A stretch of DNA of 64,000 nt from Paracidovorax cattleyae (GTDB lineage: Bacteria; Pseudomonadota; Gammaproteobacteria; Burkholderiales; Burkholderiaceae_C), in the NCBI RefSeq assembly GCF_900104515.1, contig NZ_FNJL01000007.1, positions 124,001 to 188,000 on the forward strand, written 5' to 3'. Made by a program: the position numbers and the translations under genes. The notes beneath the pieces are model-generated. The model was given only the letters and a program-made list of their open reading frames with translations. It ran no database searches and had not been told where the DNA came from. Positions within the stretch are counted from its first letter, which is position 1, and each line of letters starts with the position of its first letter. Shown here one piece after another: positions 8,112 through 17,809 of the stretch.

Positions 8112-9187
8112 TGGACGCGACTTCCCACGCCTCCACCGAGGTCCTGCACGGCTGGACCCACGTGGCCTTCCCGATCGACGACGCCAGCCGCGTCGGCGAG
8201 GCACGGCGCTTCGGCGCGCACGCCAGCGGGGAGCTGGGCTGGAACGCCACCGACGCCGGCCGCCTCTCTCTGGTCGTCACCGAACTGGCCACCAACCTGC
8301 ACCGGCACGCCCGGGGCGGCCGGCTGCTGATCGCGGCGATCCCCGGGCGGCGCACCGTGGAAGTGATCGCCATCGACAACGGCCCCGGCATCGACGATCT
8401 GCGGCTGGTGATGCGCGACGGCTACTCCACCGGCGGATCGCCCGGCACGGGTCTGGGCGCCGTGCGGCGCCTCGCGGACAGCTTCGACCTGCATTCCACG
8501 CCCCAGGGCACGGTCTGCGTCGCGCGGGTGCAGGAACGTCCCCGGGAGGAAGAGGATGGCTTCGCGGCCGCGGATGCCGTCCCGCGCCGCGGCGCGCCCC
8601 TCCCGGCAGTCCGCATCGGCGCGATCTGCCTGCCGCTGCGCGGGGAAACCGTCTGCGGCGACGCCTGGGCGGCAGCCATCGACGGTGAGCGCGTGGCGCT
8701 GTGCATGGCCGACGGCCTGGGACACGGCCCCGAGGCGGCCCGGCCTGCGCAGGCGGCACTGTCGGTCTTCCTGCAGTCGCCGTTCAGCGAGCTCGGCGGC
8801 GTGGTCGACCGGGCCCACCTGGCGCTGCAGGGAACGCGCGGCGCGGCCGTGTGCAGCCTGCGCTGGGACGGCCCGCAGACCTCCGTGCACAGTGCCAGCA
8901 TCGGCAACGTGGCGGCGCGGCTGCTCTCCGGCGTGGCCGACCGCTCGGTGCCCGCACTGCACGGCACCGTGGGGCTGCACATCCGCAAGGCCACGGAGAC
9001 CGCCACGCAGCCCCCCGACCATGCGCTCGCCATCGTGCATACCGACGGCATCGAATCGCGCTGGCCTCCCGCCGCGCTCCATCCCCTGCTCGGCCGCGAC
9101 CCTGCGCTCGCGGCCGCCGTGCTGCTGCGCGACCACCACCGGGCCCGCGACGACGCCACCGTCGTCGTGATCCAGCGCACTGGCTGA
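8111..9187 (+). CDS. Fused GHKL anti-sigma-type kinase / PP2C (SpoIIE/RsbX-like) phosphatase
   Basis: The 358-residue protein joins two activities. Residues about 10-140 are a second RsbT/RsbW-like GHKL ATPase (N box ELATNLHRHA at 59-67, G1 box DNGPGI at 89-94, G2 GTGLGAVRR). Residues about 165-358 are a PP2C-type phosphatase with the metal-binding aspartates in GDAW (Asp184), ADGLGHG (Asp201), HTDGIES (Asp312) and DDATVVV (Asp348). The phosphatase half resembles RsbX, which resets stressosomes by dephosphorylating RsbS and RsbR. It overlaps rsbT by one base (TGATG). Whether the kinase half targets RsbS, an anti-sigma-antagonist elsewhere, or is regulatory is unknown. Confidence 0.88.
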   Translation: MDATSHASTEVLHGWTHVAFPIDDASRVGEARRFGAHASGELGWNATDAGRLSLVVTELATNLHRHARGGRLLIAAIPGRRTVEVIAIDNGPGIDDLRLVMRDGYSTGGSPGTGLGAVRRLADSFDLHSTPQGTVCVARVQERPREEEDGFAAADAVPRRGAPLPAVRIGAICLPLRGETVCGDAWAAAIDGERVALCMADGLGHGPEAARPAQAALSVFLQSPFSELGGVVDRAHLALQGTRGAAVCSLRWDGPQTSVHSASIGNVAARLLSGVADRSVPALHGTVGLHIRKATETATQPPDHALAIVHTDGIESRWPPAALHPLLGRDPALAAAVLLRDHHRARDDATVVVIQRTG

Positions 9188-9215
9188 GCAAGCCGCGCAC
9201 ACGAGGAACCGCACG

Positions 9216-10115
9216 ATGACATCCGAGCACGAAGACCAGGCCACTGCCACCGCTCCCGAGGCGTTGCGTGCCGCCCTGGCGACGAGCCAGCAGGAACTCG
9301 AACTGCTGCGCACCGAGCTGGAGGAAACCAATCGCGGCGTGGTGGCGCTCTATTCCGAACTGGACGCGCAGGCCGAGCAGTTGCGCAAGGCCACCGAGAT
9401 GAAGAGCCGGTTCCTGGCTTACATGAGCCACGAATTCCGCACGCCGATCAGCTCCATCCGCAGCATTGCGCGGCTGCTGGCCGACCACATGGACGGCCCG
9501 CTGAATGCCGAGCAGTCGCGGCAGGTGGCCTTCATCCAGGCCACGGCGGCGGAGTTCTCCGACATGGTGGACGACCTGCTCGACCTCGCCAAGATCGAGG
9601 CCGGCCGCGTCGACATCTCGCCTGCCTGGTTCGAGATGGTGGACCTGTTCCAGGCCCTGCGCGGCATGTTCAAGCCGGTCGCCACGAACCCCGAGCTCAA
9701 CCTGGTGTTCGAGGAGCCCCGCAACCTTCCGCCGCTTTTCACGGACGACCGCAAGCTGTCGCAGATACTGCGCAACTTCATCTCCAACGCGCTCAAGTTC
9801 ACGCCGCGCGGCGAGGTCCGCGTGTCCGCGCAGGCCTGCGACGGAGACCACGTGCGCTTCTCCGTGGCCGACACGGGCATCGGCATCGCGCCCGAGTTCC
9901 ATGCCAGCGTGTTCGAGGATTTCTCGCAGGTCGGCTCTCCGCTGCAGAAGCGCCTGCGCGGCACCGGCCTGGGCCTGGCGCTGTGCCGCCAGCTCGCCGA
10001 GCTGCTCGGCGGTGCCGTGGAACTGCAGAGCACGCCCGGCGAAGGATCGGTGTTCTCCGTGACTTTGCCCGTGCGCCTGCCGGAGCCGGCGCCCGCCACC
10101 GGGATCGCGGAGTGA
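9216..10115 (+). CDS. Sensor histidine kinase without transmembrane segments
   Basis: This 299-residue soluble kinase begins with a coiled coil (about residues 20-65) in place of a membrane sensor. A HisKA dimerisation domain follows with phosphoacceptor His72 in YMSHEFRTPISS, then a HATPase_c domain (about 175-290) with an N box (NFISNALKFT), DTGIGIAPEF and GTGLGLALCRQL. No membrane or ligand-binding domain is present, so its input is probably protein-protein contact. Its place directly after the stressosome genes makes it a candidate partner of released RsbT, as proposed for stressosome-linked two-component modules in other Proteobacteria. The next gene starts 6 bases after its stop, and an in-frame GTG could even overlap. 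Confidence 0.9.
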   Translation: MTSEHEDQATATAPEALRAALATSQQELELLRTELEETNRGVVALYSELDAQAEQLRKATEMKSRFLAYMSHEFRTPISSIRSIARLLADHMDGPLNAEQSRQVAFIQATAAEFSDMVDDLLDLAKIEAGRVDISPAWFEMVDLFQALRGMFKPVATNPELNLVFEEPRNLPPLFTDDRKLSQILRNFISNALKFTPRGEVRVSAQACDGDHVRFSVADTGIGIAPEFHASVFEDFSQVGSPLQKRLRGTGLGLALCRQLAELLGGAVELQSTPGEGSVFSVTLPVRLPEPAPATGIAE

Positions 10116-10120
10116 CGCAT

Positions 10121-12112
10121 ATGCTGGACGTCGGAGCCATCCACGCGACCATCGAACGATCGGCCCATACCGTGCTGGTGGTGGACGACAACCCGGTCAC
10201 CCGCTATTCCACCGCGCGCGTCGTTCGCGCGGCGGGCTTCCAGACCGTGGAAGCCGAAAGTGGCGCCCAGGCCCTGCAGATGGCGGGCGAGGGCATCTCG
10301 GCCGTGGTGCTGGACGTTCACCTGCCGGACATCGACGGCTTCTTCGTCTGCCGCGCGTTGCGCGCCCGGGAAGACACCGCCCAGTTGCCCGTGATGCACC
10401 TCTCGGCGGCCCACGTGCATGCCGAGGACCGCGTCACCGGCCTGAACGCCGGGGCGGACGCCTATCTCACCCATCCCGTGGAGCCCGCGGTGCTGGTGGG
10501 CACACTGCAGGCGCTCATCCGCGCGCGCACCGCGGAAGACAGCCTGCGGCGCAGCGACCGTCGCTTCCGCGCCATCTACAGCCAGGCCCTCAGCGGCATC
10601 GGGCTGCTGAAGCGCGACGGGTGCTTCACCGATGTCAATCCGGCGATGGCACGCCTGCTCGGGCGCACGCGGCAGGAAGTGCTCGGCCGCTCGATCAGCG
10701 ACTTCGCACCGCCCGGCTGGGTGGACTTCGTCAGGGACAAGACCATGGACACCGGCCAGTCGGCCACGTGGCAGGGGGAATTCCCGCTCATGCGGCCATC
10801 GGGGCAGTGGGTGTACCTGGAATGGAGCATTTCCGCGCACGTGGAGCCCGGGCTGCGCATGGCCCTGGCCGCGGACATCTCCGAGCGCGTGGAGCTCGAC
10901 AGCCGCCGCCAGGAGGTGCTGGAGCGCGAGCAGGCGGCCCGCGCCACGGCCGAGCGCCTGAGCCGCACCAAGGACGACTTCATCGCCGTGCTCTCGCACG
11001 AGTTGCGCACGCCGCTGAACGCGATCGCTGGCTGGGTGCACATCCTCAAGCGGCGCGGCGGCACGCCGGAACTCATCAAGGGCCTGGATTCGATCCACCG
11101 CAACGTCAAGGCGCAGGCGCGCATCATCTCCGACATCCTCGACGTCTCGCGCATCAACAGCGGCAAGCTGCACCTGGAGCGCGAATGGACACAGCCCATC
11201 GAGGTGGTGCGCTCCGCGATCGATGCACTGCAGGCCTCGATCGCCGAGAAGCACCTAGAGATCGTGCTGCGCGCAGGCGAGGACACCGGCCCCGCCTGGC
11301 TCGACCCGACGCGCTTCCAGCAGATCTTCTGGAACCTGCTGACCAACGCCATCAAGTTCTCGGACGACCGCGGGCGCATCGACGTGTCGATGGCCCGCGA
11401 CGGCGACGTGCTCACGCTGTCCGTGCAGGATTACGGCCGCGGCATCTCGCCCGAGTTCATCGAGCACCTCTTCGACCGGTTCACGCAGAGCGATTCACCG
11501 GGCAACCGGCGCCACGGCGGACTGGGCCTCGGCCTGTCGATCGTCAAGCACCTGGCGGAACTGCACGGCGGCGACGTCGAGGCCTACAGTGCCGGCGCCG
11601 GGGAAGGCACCACGGTCACGGTCACGCTCACCGCCGCCTGCGAAGGCGACGGCGGCACGACCGCCCCCGCAGACCTGGCGTCCGACGAGCCGGCCCCGGA
11701 GCCCGCCGAGACCGAACGCCCGCTCAGGGGCCTGGACATCCTCACAGTCGAAGACCATCCGGACGCGAGCGAAATGCTGGCCGTGGTCCTGTCGGACGGG
11801 GGCGCCCGGCCCCGCCAGGCGGCAGACTTCGATGCGGCGGTGCGGGCGCTGCGCGAGCGCTGGCCCGACGTGGTCGTGAGCGACATCGGCCTGCCCGGGC
11901 GCGACGGCTACGAACTCGCACGCGCCCTGCGCGACATGCCCGTGCCCCAGGGGCTCAAGCCGCCCATCGCGATCGCGCTCACTGCGTTCTCGCGCCCGCA
12001 GGACGCGAACAAGGCCCTGGAAGCAGGTTTCGACGCCCACCTGGGCAAGCCCCTGCAGCCCCATGCCCTGATGGCCACCATAGCGCGCCTGATGGCCGCC
12101 CGCCAGTCCTAG
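10121..12112 (+). CDS. Hybrid histidine kinase, REC-PAS-HisKA-HATPase-REC
   Basis: The 663-residue soluble protein has five modules. An N-terminal receiver (about 15-130) carries Asp65 in VVLDVHLPDID. A PAS domain follows (about 147-258), then HisKA with His293 in VLSHELRTPLNA, a HATPase_c (about 400-520, with DYGRGISPEF and GLGLGLSIVKHL), and a C-terminal receiver (about 545-660, phosphoacceptor in VVVSDIGLPGRDGYE). In the first receiver the usual conserved Lys-Pro is replaced by His118-Pro119 (AYLTHPVEP), which suggests altered phosphorylation chemistry or a signalling role without normal switching. It is probably phosphorylated by the preceding kinase. The next gene starts 21 bases on. Confidence 0.9.
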   Translation: MLDVGAIHATIERSAHTVLVVDDNPVTRYSTARVVRAAGFQTVEAESGAQALQMAGEGISAVVLDVHLPDIDGFFVCRALRAREDTAQLPVMHLSAAHVHAEDRVTGLNAGADAYLTHPVEPAVLVGTLQALIRARTAEDSLRRSDRRFRAIYSQALSGIGLLKRDGCFTDVNPAMARLLGRTRQEVLGRSISDFAPPGWVDFVRDKTMDTGQSATWQGEFPLMRPSGQWVYLEWSISAHVEPGLRMALAADISERVELDSRRQEVLEREQAARATAERLSRTKDDFIAVLSHELRTPLNAIAGWVHILKRRGGTPELIKGLDSIHRNVKAQARIISDILDVSRINSGKLHLEREWTQPIEVVRSAIDALQASIAEKHLEIVLRAGEDTGPAWLDPTRFQQIFWNLLTNAIKFSDDRGRIDVSMARDGDVLTLSVQDYGRGISPEFIEHLFDRFTQSDSPGNRRHGGLGLGLSIVKHLAELHGGDVEAYSAGAGEGTTVTVTLTAACEGDGGTTAPADLASDEPAPEPAETERPLRGLDILTVEDHPDASEMLAVVLSDGGARPRQAADFDAAVRALRERWPDVVVSDIGLPGRDGYELARALRDMPVPQGLKPPIAIALTAFSRPQDANKALEAGFDAHLGKPLQPHALMATIARLMAARQS

Positions 12113-12133
12113 TCCCCGACGTCCCCCGACGCC

Positions 12134-14803
12134 ATGACAGCCCTATCGACCCCGCCCGCCGAACGCCATGCCGGCATCTTCATCGGCCAGAGCGAGATGG
12201 CACGCCACATGCGCCAGCACGACTGGGATGCCACGCCGCTGGGGCCGCCCGAACACTGGCCGCAGGGGCTCAAGGCAGCGCTGCGCATCCTGCTGACCTC
12301 GCGCTTCGAAATGTGGGTGGGCTGGGGCCCGGACATCGCCTTCTTCTACAACGACGCCTACCGTCCCACCCTGGGCATCAAGCATCCCCATGCGCTGGCG
12401 CGTCCCACCGCGGAGGTCTGGGCCGAGATCTGGGACGACGTGAAGGACCGGATGCACGCGGTGTACCAGCGTGGCGAGTCCACCTGGGATTCGTCCCTCA
12501 TGCTGCTCATCGACCGCGCCGGCACCGGCAACCTCGAGGAGACCTACCACACGTTCTCGTACAGTCCGCTGCTGGACGACGACGGGCGCGTCAACGGCCT
12601 GTTCTGCGCGGTGTCCGAAGAAACGCGCCGGGTCATCAGCGAACGGCGCCTGGCGGTGCTGCACGAACTGGGCGCGGCAATGTCGCTGGGCGGCACCCGC
12701 CAGCAGGTCGTGGACGGCGCCTGCGCCACCCTGGCGCGCGCGCAGCACGACCTGCCCTTCTCGCTGATCTATCTCCACGATGCCCACGGCACGGCGCGGC
12801 TGGCCTGCAACGCCGGCGTACCCTCGGGCCACCGGCTGGCGCCGCGCGAGATCGCCCCCGGCGCGCCATGGCCCTGGCGGCTGGACCGGCTTGCTGCCGG
12901 CGAGGCCGCATACCCCGTTCCCCTGGAGCCGGCGGCCGATACGCCCACCGGCGCGTGGCAGGTTCCACCGCAGACCGCCTTCGTGGTGGCGCTGCCCCCG
13001 CAAGGCGATGCCCGTTCTGCGGGCTTCCTCGTGTGCGGCGTCAATCCGCTTCGCCCCGGGGACGACGCCGAGACCCGGTCGTTCGTGCAATTGCTCGCCG
13101 GTCAGGTGGCGCCGGCCATCGCGCAGGCCGAGGCACTCGAATCCCGCACGGCCGAGCGCGACCGCCTGCGCGAACTGTTCAGCAAGGCGCCGGGCTTCAT
13201 GTGCGTGCTGCGCGGGTCCGAACACGTGTACGAGTTCGTCAACGATTCCTACCAGCAGCTCATCGGGCGCCGGGACCTCGAAGGCAAGTCCATCCGCGAT
13301 GCCCTGCCGGAACTGCAGGGCCAGGGCATCCACGAACTGCTCGACGAGGTGTACCGCACCGGCAAGCCCTACATCGGCAAGAACCTCAAGGTCATGCTGC
13401 AGCGCGAGCCGGGCGGCCCGCTGACGGAGCACTATCTGAACTTCATCTACCAGCCCACGCTGGATGGCATGGGGGCGGTGAACGGCATCTTCGCCGAAGG
13501 CTACGATGTGACCGACCAGCGCGTCGCCGAACAGGAACTGCGCGCCCTCAACAGCCACCTGGAAAGCCGGGTGGCCGAGCGCACCCGCGACCTGGAAGAT
13601 GCCCTGGCGCGCCTCACCGCCGAATCCCGCGAGCGCGAGGCCATCCAGGAGGCGCTGCGGCAGTCGCAGAAGATGGAGGCGGTGGGCCAGCTTACCGGCG
13701 GCCTCGCGCACGATTTCAACAACCTGCTGGCCACCATCAGCGGCAGCCTCGAACTGCTCAACCGGCGCGTCGCGCAGGGGCGCTTCGACGACCTGGCCCG
13801 CTACGTGACGGTCGGCCAGGGCGCCGCGCGCCGCGCCGCCTCGCTCACCCACCGCATGCTGGCGTTCTCGCGCCGGCAGACGCTCGACCCCAAGCCCACC
13901 GACGTGAACCGCCTGGTGCGCGGCATGGAGGAGCTCATCCGCCGCACCATCGGCCCCGAGACGGAGCTGGAAGTCGTGAACGCCGTGGGCCTGTGGACCA
14001 CCCACGTGGACCCGCACCAGCTCGAGAGCGCGCTGCTGAACCTGTGCATCAACTCCCGCGACGCCATGCCCGGCGGCGGGCGGCTCACCATCGAGACCGC
14101 CAACGCCTGGATGGACGAGCGCGCAGGACGCGAGCGCGACCTGCCGCCGGGCCAGTACGTGTCGCTGTGCGTGACCGATACCGGCACCGGCATGGCGCCC
14201 GAAGTGATGCGCCGGATCTTCGAGCCCTTCTTCACCACCAAGCCGATCGGCATGGGCACAGGCCTGGGCCTGTCGATGGTGTACGGGTTCGCCCGGCAGT
14301 CCGGCGGGCAGGTGCGCGCCTATTCCGAGCCGGGCATGGGCACCACGATGTGCATCTACCTGCCCCGCCACGAAGCCCAGCCCGAGGACTCCGACATCCC
14401 GGCTCTGCAGCTCCCCGAGGCGGGCGAGGGATCGGGCACCGTGCTGGTGGTGGACGACGAGCCGAGCGTGCGCTCCCTGGTGGTGGAGGTGCTGCACGAG
14501 ATGGGTTACCAGACCATCGAGGCGCACGACGGCCCCTCCGCCCTGCAGGTGCTGCAGTCGCGCACCCACCTGGACCTGTTGATCACCGACGTCGGCCTGC
14601 CCGGCGGCATGAACGGGCGCCAGCTGGCCGATGGCGGACGCCTCACCCGGCCCGACCTGCAGATCCTCTTCATCACCGGCTATGCCGAGAACGCGGCCGT
14701 GGGCAACGGTCACCTGGAACGCGGCATGCACGTGCTGACCAAACCCTTCACGCTCGACGCGCTGGCCCACCGCGTGCGGAACCTCATCCGGCAACCGTCA
14801 TGA
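12134..14803 (+). CDS. Hybrid histidine kinase, PAS-GAF-PAS-HisKA-HATPase-REC
   Basis: This 889-residue soluble kinase starts with a PAS-type domain (about 15-165) opening with WDATPLGPPEHWP, a sequence common at the start of multi-sensor kinases. A GAF-like domain (about 175-335), a second PAS domain (about 345-465) and a coiled coil (about 465-510) follow. The HisKA domain has His526 in GGLAHDFNNLL, the HATPase_c has DTGTGMAPEV and GTGLGLSMVYGF, and a C-terminal receiver (about 770-885) has LLITDVGLPGGMNG. Its stop codon overlaps the heme oxygenase start by 4 bases, physically tying the stressosome/two-component genes to the phytochrome genes. The ligands of its PAS and GAF domains are unknown. 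Confidence 0.9.
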   Translation: MTALSTPPAERHAGIFIGQSEMARHMRQHDWDATPLGPPEHWPQGLKAALRILLTSRFEMWVGWGPDIAFFYNDAYRPTLGIKHPHALARPTAEVWAEIWDDVKDRMHAVYQRGESTWDSSLMLLIDRAGTGNLEETYHTFSYSPLLDDDGRVNGLFCAVSEETRRVISERRLAVLHELGAAMSLGGTRQQVVDGACATLARAQHDLPFSLIYLHDAHGTARLACNAGVPSGHRLAPREIAPGAPWPWRLDRLAAGEAAYPVPLEPAADTPTGAWQVPPQTAFVVALPPQGDARSAGFLVCGVNPLRPGDDAETRSFVQLLAGQVAPAIAQAEALESRTAERDRLRELFSKAPGFMCVLRGSEHVYEFVNDSYQQLIGRRDLEGKSIRDALPELQGQGIHELLDEVYRTGKPYIGKNLKVMLQREPGGPLTEHYLNFIYQPTLDGMGAVNGIFAEGYDVTDQRVAEQELRALNSHLESRVAERTRDLEDALARLTAESREREAIQEALRQSQKMEAVGQLTGGLAHDFNNLLATISGSLELLNRRVAQGRFDDLARYVTVGQGAARRAASLTHRMLAFSRRQTLDPKPTDVNRLVRGMEELIRRTIGPETELEVVNAVGLWTTHVDPHQLESALLNLCINSRDAMPGGGRLTIETANAWMDERAGRERDLPPGQYVSLCVTDTGTGMAPEVMRRIFEPFFTTKPIGMGTGLGLSMVYGFARQSGGQVRAYSEPGMGTTMCIYLPRHEAQPEDSDIPALQLPEAGEGSGTVLVVDDEPSVRSLVVEVLHEMGYQTIEAHDGPSALQVLQSRTHLDLLITDVGLPGGMNGRQLADGGRLTRPDLQILFITGYAENAAVGNGHLERGMHVLTKPFTLDALAHRVRNLIRQPS

Positions 14804-15462
14804 GGCCTGCCGCGCCCCGCGCTCCGGCCCTGCCGGGCGATGCCCTCCGTCCGGAGGGCGAGCCCGCGGCCGACTGCCTGAGCGCCCTGCGGGATGCCAC
14901 GCGCACGCGGCACGAGCGCCTCGACGCAGCCCTGCCCATCGCCAGCCCGGGGGCCACGCTGGAGGACTACGTCCGCCACGCATGCGCCCTGGCGGCCTGG
15001 CTCCAGACGCTGTCCCCGCTGCTGGGAGTGCTCGACGACGGTGCGTCCGCCTGGCGGCTGGACGATCCGGCGCGGCGCAATGCCCTGCGCGACGATCTGG
15101 CGGACGCCGCGGCCCCCCTGCCGCCCTGCGCGGCCCCGGGCGCACGCGCGGCCATCGAATCGGCGCTCGTGCCGTTTCCCGGGCGGCATGCCGCCGTGGC
15201 CTGGGGAATGGCCTACGTAGTGGAAGGGTCTCAGCTCGGAGGACAATGGCTCTACCGGCAACTGGCGCAGCCCCTGGCGCCCCACCCCCTGCGGTACCTG
15301 CAGGGCAGCGGCACCCGCACGGCGGAACGCTGGAAGGATTTCACGGCCCGCCTGGCCCGCAATGTGCGGACGCCGGCCGACATCGAGGCCGCCTGCGCCG
15401 GAGCGCGCGCGGCCTTCGATGCCCTGCAACGGCTATACGATCCACAGGAAACATCCGCATGA
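14800..15462 (+). CDS. bphO: Biliverdin-producing heme oxygenase
   Basis: BphO cleaves heme to biliverdin, the chromophore of bacteriophytochromes. The 220-residue protein fits the bacterial heme oxygenase family: the proximal heme ligand is probably His38 in TRTRHERLD, and the distal-helix region is AYVVEGSQLGGQWL. The ATG at 14800 overlaps the previous stop codon (ATGA), which fixes the start well, although the first ~25 residues are Pro/Ala-rich and variable. A photoreceptor gene follows 76 bases later, the classical bphO-bphP arrangement, so the product is expected to load BphP rather than serve iron acquisition. Confidence 0.93.
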   Translation: MRPAAPRAPALPGDALRPEGEPAADCLSALRDATRTRHERLDAALPIASPGATLEDYVRHACALAAWLQTLSPLLGVLDDGASAWRLDDPARRNALRDDLADAAAPLPPCAAPGARAAIESALVPFPGRHAAVAWGMAYVVEGSQLGGQWLYRQLAQPLAPHPLRYLQGSGTRTAERWKDFTARLARNVRTPADIEAACAGARAAFDALQRLYDPQETSA

Positions 15463-15538
15463 CCGCTCCACGCCATTGCGCCCACGCCACGACCCCGACT
15501 GCAGACCTGATCCCATGCGGCTCGATGGAGCCCTTTCC

Positions 15539-17776
15539 ATGACCCTTCCGCTCCACACCGCGGCCCCCGCGGCAGCGACCCTCGACAACTGCGACCGCGA
15601 GCCGATCCACATTCCCGGCAGCATCCAGGACCATGGCGCGCTCATCGCGTTCGACGCAGACGGCATCGTCCACTATGCGAGCGCCAACGCGGAGGATCTG
15701 CTGGGCTGCCCCGTGGTGCCGGGCAGCGTGCTTGAGGCGCTGCTGCCGCTGGCCCCCTGCTCGGCCGTGGCCGACAAGGTGCGCGAAGGCATGACGGCGC
15801 TGCAAGGAGCAGCCGAGGTGCCCATGCCCGCGGAACTGCAGGTGGGTGCCCGGCATTTCGACGTGGTGCAGCACATCAGCGACAAGCTGCTCGTGGCCGA
15901 ATTCGAATCGCGCCGGCACAGCAACGCCGAACTGGCCGTGTTCGCGGTGCAGGCGCACCGGGCCATGGAAAAACTGCGCAGGCCCCGTGCCATCGACGAC
16001 CTGCTGCAACTCGCCACACAGGAGCTGAGCGCGCTCACCGGTTTCGACCGCGTGATGGCCTACCGCTTCCGGCCCGACGGCAGCGGCGAAGTAGTCGCCG
16101 AAACCTGCATTCCCACGCTGGACCCGTACCGGGGGCGTCGCTACCCCGCCAGCGACATCCCCGCCCAGGCCCGGCGCCTGTATGTCGTCAACACCCTGCG
16201 GCTCATCGCCGACGTGGGCGCGCCCGTGGTGCCGCTCCTGCAGCGGGAAGCCAGGCCCCTCGACCTGAGCGCCAGCATCCTGCGCAGCGTCTCGCCCATC
16301 CACATCGAGTACCTCGTCAACATGGGCGTGGCCGCCTCGATGAGCGTGTCCATCGTCATCAACGGCCAGCTCTGGGGCCTGCTGGCCTGCCACCACATGC
16401 AGCCGCGCCAGGTGCCCTACAGCGTGCGCATGGCCTGCGACGTCATCGCGCAGGTGCTGTCGTCCAATATCCAGAACTCCCTGCTGCGCGCCCAGACGGA
16501 ACGCACGGAGGCCGCCGCCGCCGTGCGCTCGCGTCTCGTCGCGGACATCCTGCATTCGGACGACGAGTACGCTGCCCTGGCCCGCCACGCGCCCGAACTC
16601 TGCACGACCCTCCACGCCGAAGCGGCCGTGGTGGCCACCGGCGCCAAGCTGCAGCTTTTCGGCAGCATCCAGGAAGAGGCCGCCCAGGCCATCCTGGAGT
16701 GGCTCGGCGCCGGCCCGGACGATGTCTCCCCGGACCGGCTGTTCCACACCCATTCCCTGCCCCGCCGCATGGCGGCCCTGGCCGCACGGGCGGCGCCGTG
16801 GTGCGGCCTGCTGGCCCTGCCGTTCGACCGCGAACGCGGAGGCTGGGCCCTTTTCCTGCGCCGCGAGCAGATCGAAACCATCCACTGGGGCGGCCGGCCC
16901 GAGAAGGAAGTCCGTCCCGGCCCGCTGGGCCCGCGACTCACGCCCCGGGGTTCCTTCGATCTGTGGAAGGAGACCGTCCGCGCCAAGGCCGAGCCGTGGG
17001 AAAGCGTGGAACTCGACATCGCCGGGCAGGTGCTGGACGAACTGCAGCGCGCGCAGCACGCCCGGCATGCCGAACTCAACCGGGCCCGCACCCAGCTCAT
17101 GGCGGTCCTCGGCCATGACCTGCGCGACCCCCTGCACTCCATCAGCATGGCCGCGCGCGTGCTGGAGAAGGACGGCGACGCCGGCGGCCGAACCGGCCGG
17201 CTGGGCCAGCGCATCCAGTCGTCCAGCAGCCGCATGCAGCGCCTCGTGAGCCAGGTCATGGACATGTCGCGGCTGCAGAGCGGCCTGGGCCTGGACCTGC
17301 AGATCGCCCACACCGACCTCTCCGCCCTGCTCGCCGACCTCATCGACGAAGCGCGCACGGCCCACCCCGACATCGAACTGCGCACCCAATTGCCGCCGCT
17401 GCTGGAAGCCAGCGTGGATGCCGACCGGATCGCCCAGGTGGTCGTGAACCTCATGAGCAATGCACGCCACCATGGCCGGCCCGGTCATCCGGTCCACGTC
17501 GCTGCCGATCCGCTGCCGGAAGGCGGGGTGGCCATCTCCGTGCGGAACGTGGCCGCGCCCATCGACGAAGCCATCGCGAACAACCTGTTCAGCCCGTTCA
17601 AGGCCTCTTCGTCCGGCAACGCCCGCAACCGCTCCGGCATGGGCCTGGGGCTCTACATCGCCTACGAGATCGTGCGGGGCCACCGCGGCGCCATCGCCTA
17701 TACCTACGATGACGGCCATGTGGTTTTCTCGGTACGGATTCCTCCGGCGGGCTCGGGCACAATCGCCGGTTCCTGA
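15539..17776 (+). CDS. bphP: Bacteriophytochrome histidine kinase
   Basis: BphP is a red/far-red photoreceptor kinase. The 745-residue protein has the standard PAS2-GAF-PHY-HisKA-HATPase order. Cys18 in NCDREPIHIPGSIQ is the predicted biliverdin attachment site. The GAF domain has YPASDIPAQARRLY, and the PHY domain (about 320-500) has the tongue motif PRGSF followed by WKETV. His526 in VLGHDLRDPLHS is the phosphoacceptor, and GMGLGLYIAYEIV marks the ATPase lid. The ATG at 15539 is favoured by GGAG about 8 bases upstream; an in-frame ATG at 15515 would add 8 residues. The receiver gene follows at 17810. Confidence 0.95.
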   Translation: MTLPLHTAAPAAATLDNCDREPIHIPGSIQDHGALIAFDADGIVHYASANAEDLLGCPVVPGSVLEALLPLAPCSAVADKVREGMTALQGAAEVPMPAELQVGARHFDVVQHISDKLLVAEFESRRHSNAELAVFAVQAHRAMEKLRRPRAIDDLLQLATQELSALTGFDRVMAYRFRPDGSGEVVAETCIPTLDPYRGRRYPASDIPAQARRLYVVNTLRLIADVGAPVVPLLQREARPLDLSASILRSVSPIHIEYLVNMGVAASMSVSIVINGQLWGLLACHHMQPRQVPYSVRMACDVIAQVLSSNIQNSLLRAQTERTEAAAAVRSRLVADILHSDDEYAALARHAPELCTTLHAEAAVVATGAKLQLFGSIQEEAAQAILEWLGAGPDDVSPDRLFHTHSLPRRMAALAARAAPWCGLLALPFDRERGGWALFLRREQIETIHWGGRPEKEVRPGPLGPRLTPRGSFDLWKETVRAKAEPWESVELDIAGQVLDELQRAQHARHAELNRARTQLMAVLGHDLRDPLHSISMAARVLEKDGDAGGRTGRLGQRIQSSSSRMQRLVSQVMDMSRLQSGLGLDLQIAHTDLSALLADLIDEARTAHPDIELRTQLPPLLEASVDADRIAQVVVNLMSNARHHGRPGHPVHVAADPLPEGGVAISVRNVAAPIDEAIANNLFSPFKASSSGNARNRSGMGLGLYIAYEIVRGHRGAIAYTYDDGHVVFSVRIPPAGSGTIAGS

Positions 17777-17809
17777 AACGGCCGCCCGGCCGGGGAACGG
17801 CCTCTCTTC

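Noticed and set aside
10621-14799. A 1613-codon open frame covering most of the hybrid-kinase genes
   Set aside because: It reads Arg/Ala/Gly-rich nonsense in a second frame of two clear kinase genes. Only its last 220 codons (the heme oxygenase) are real.
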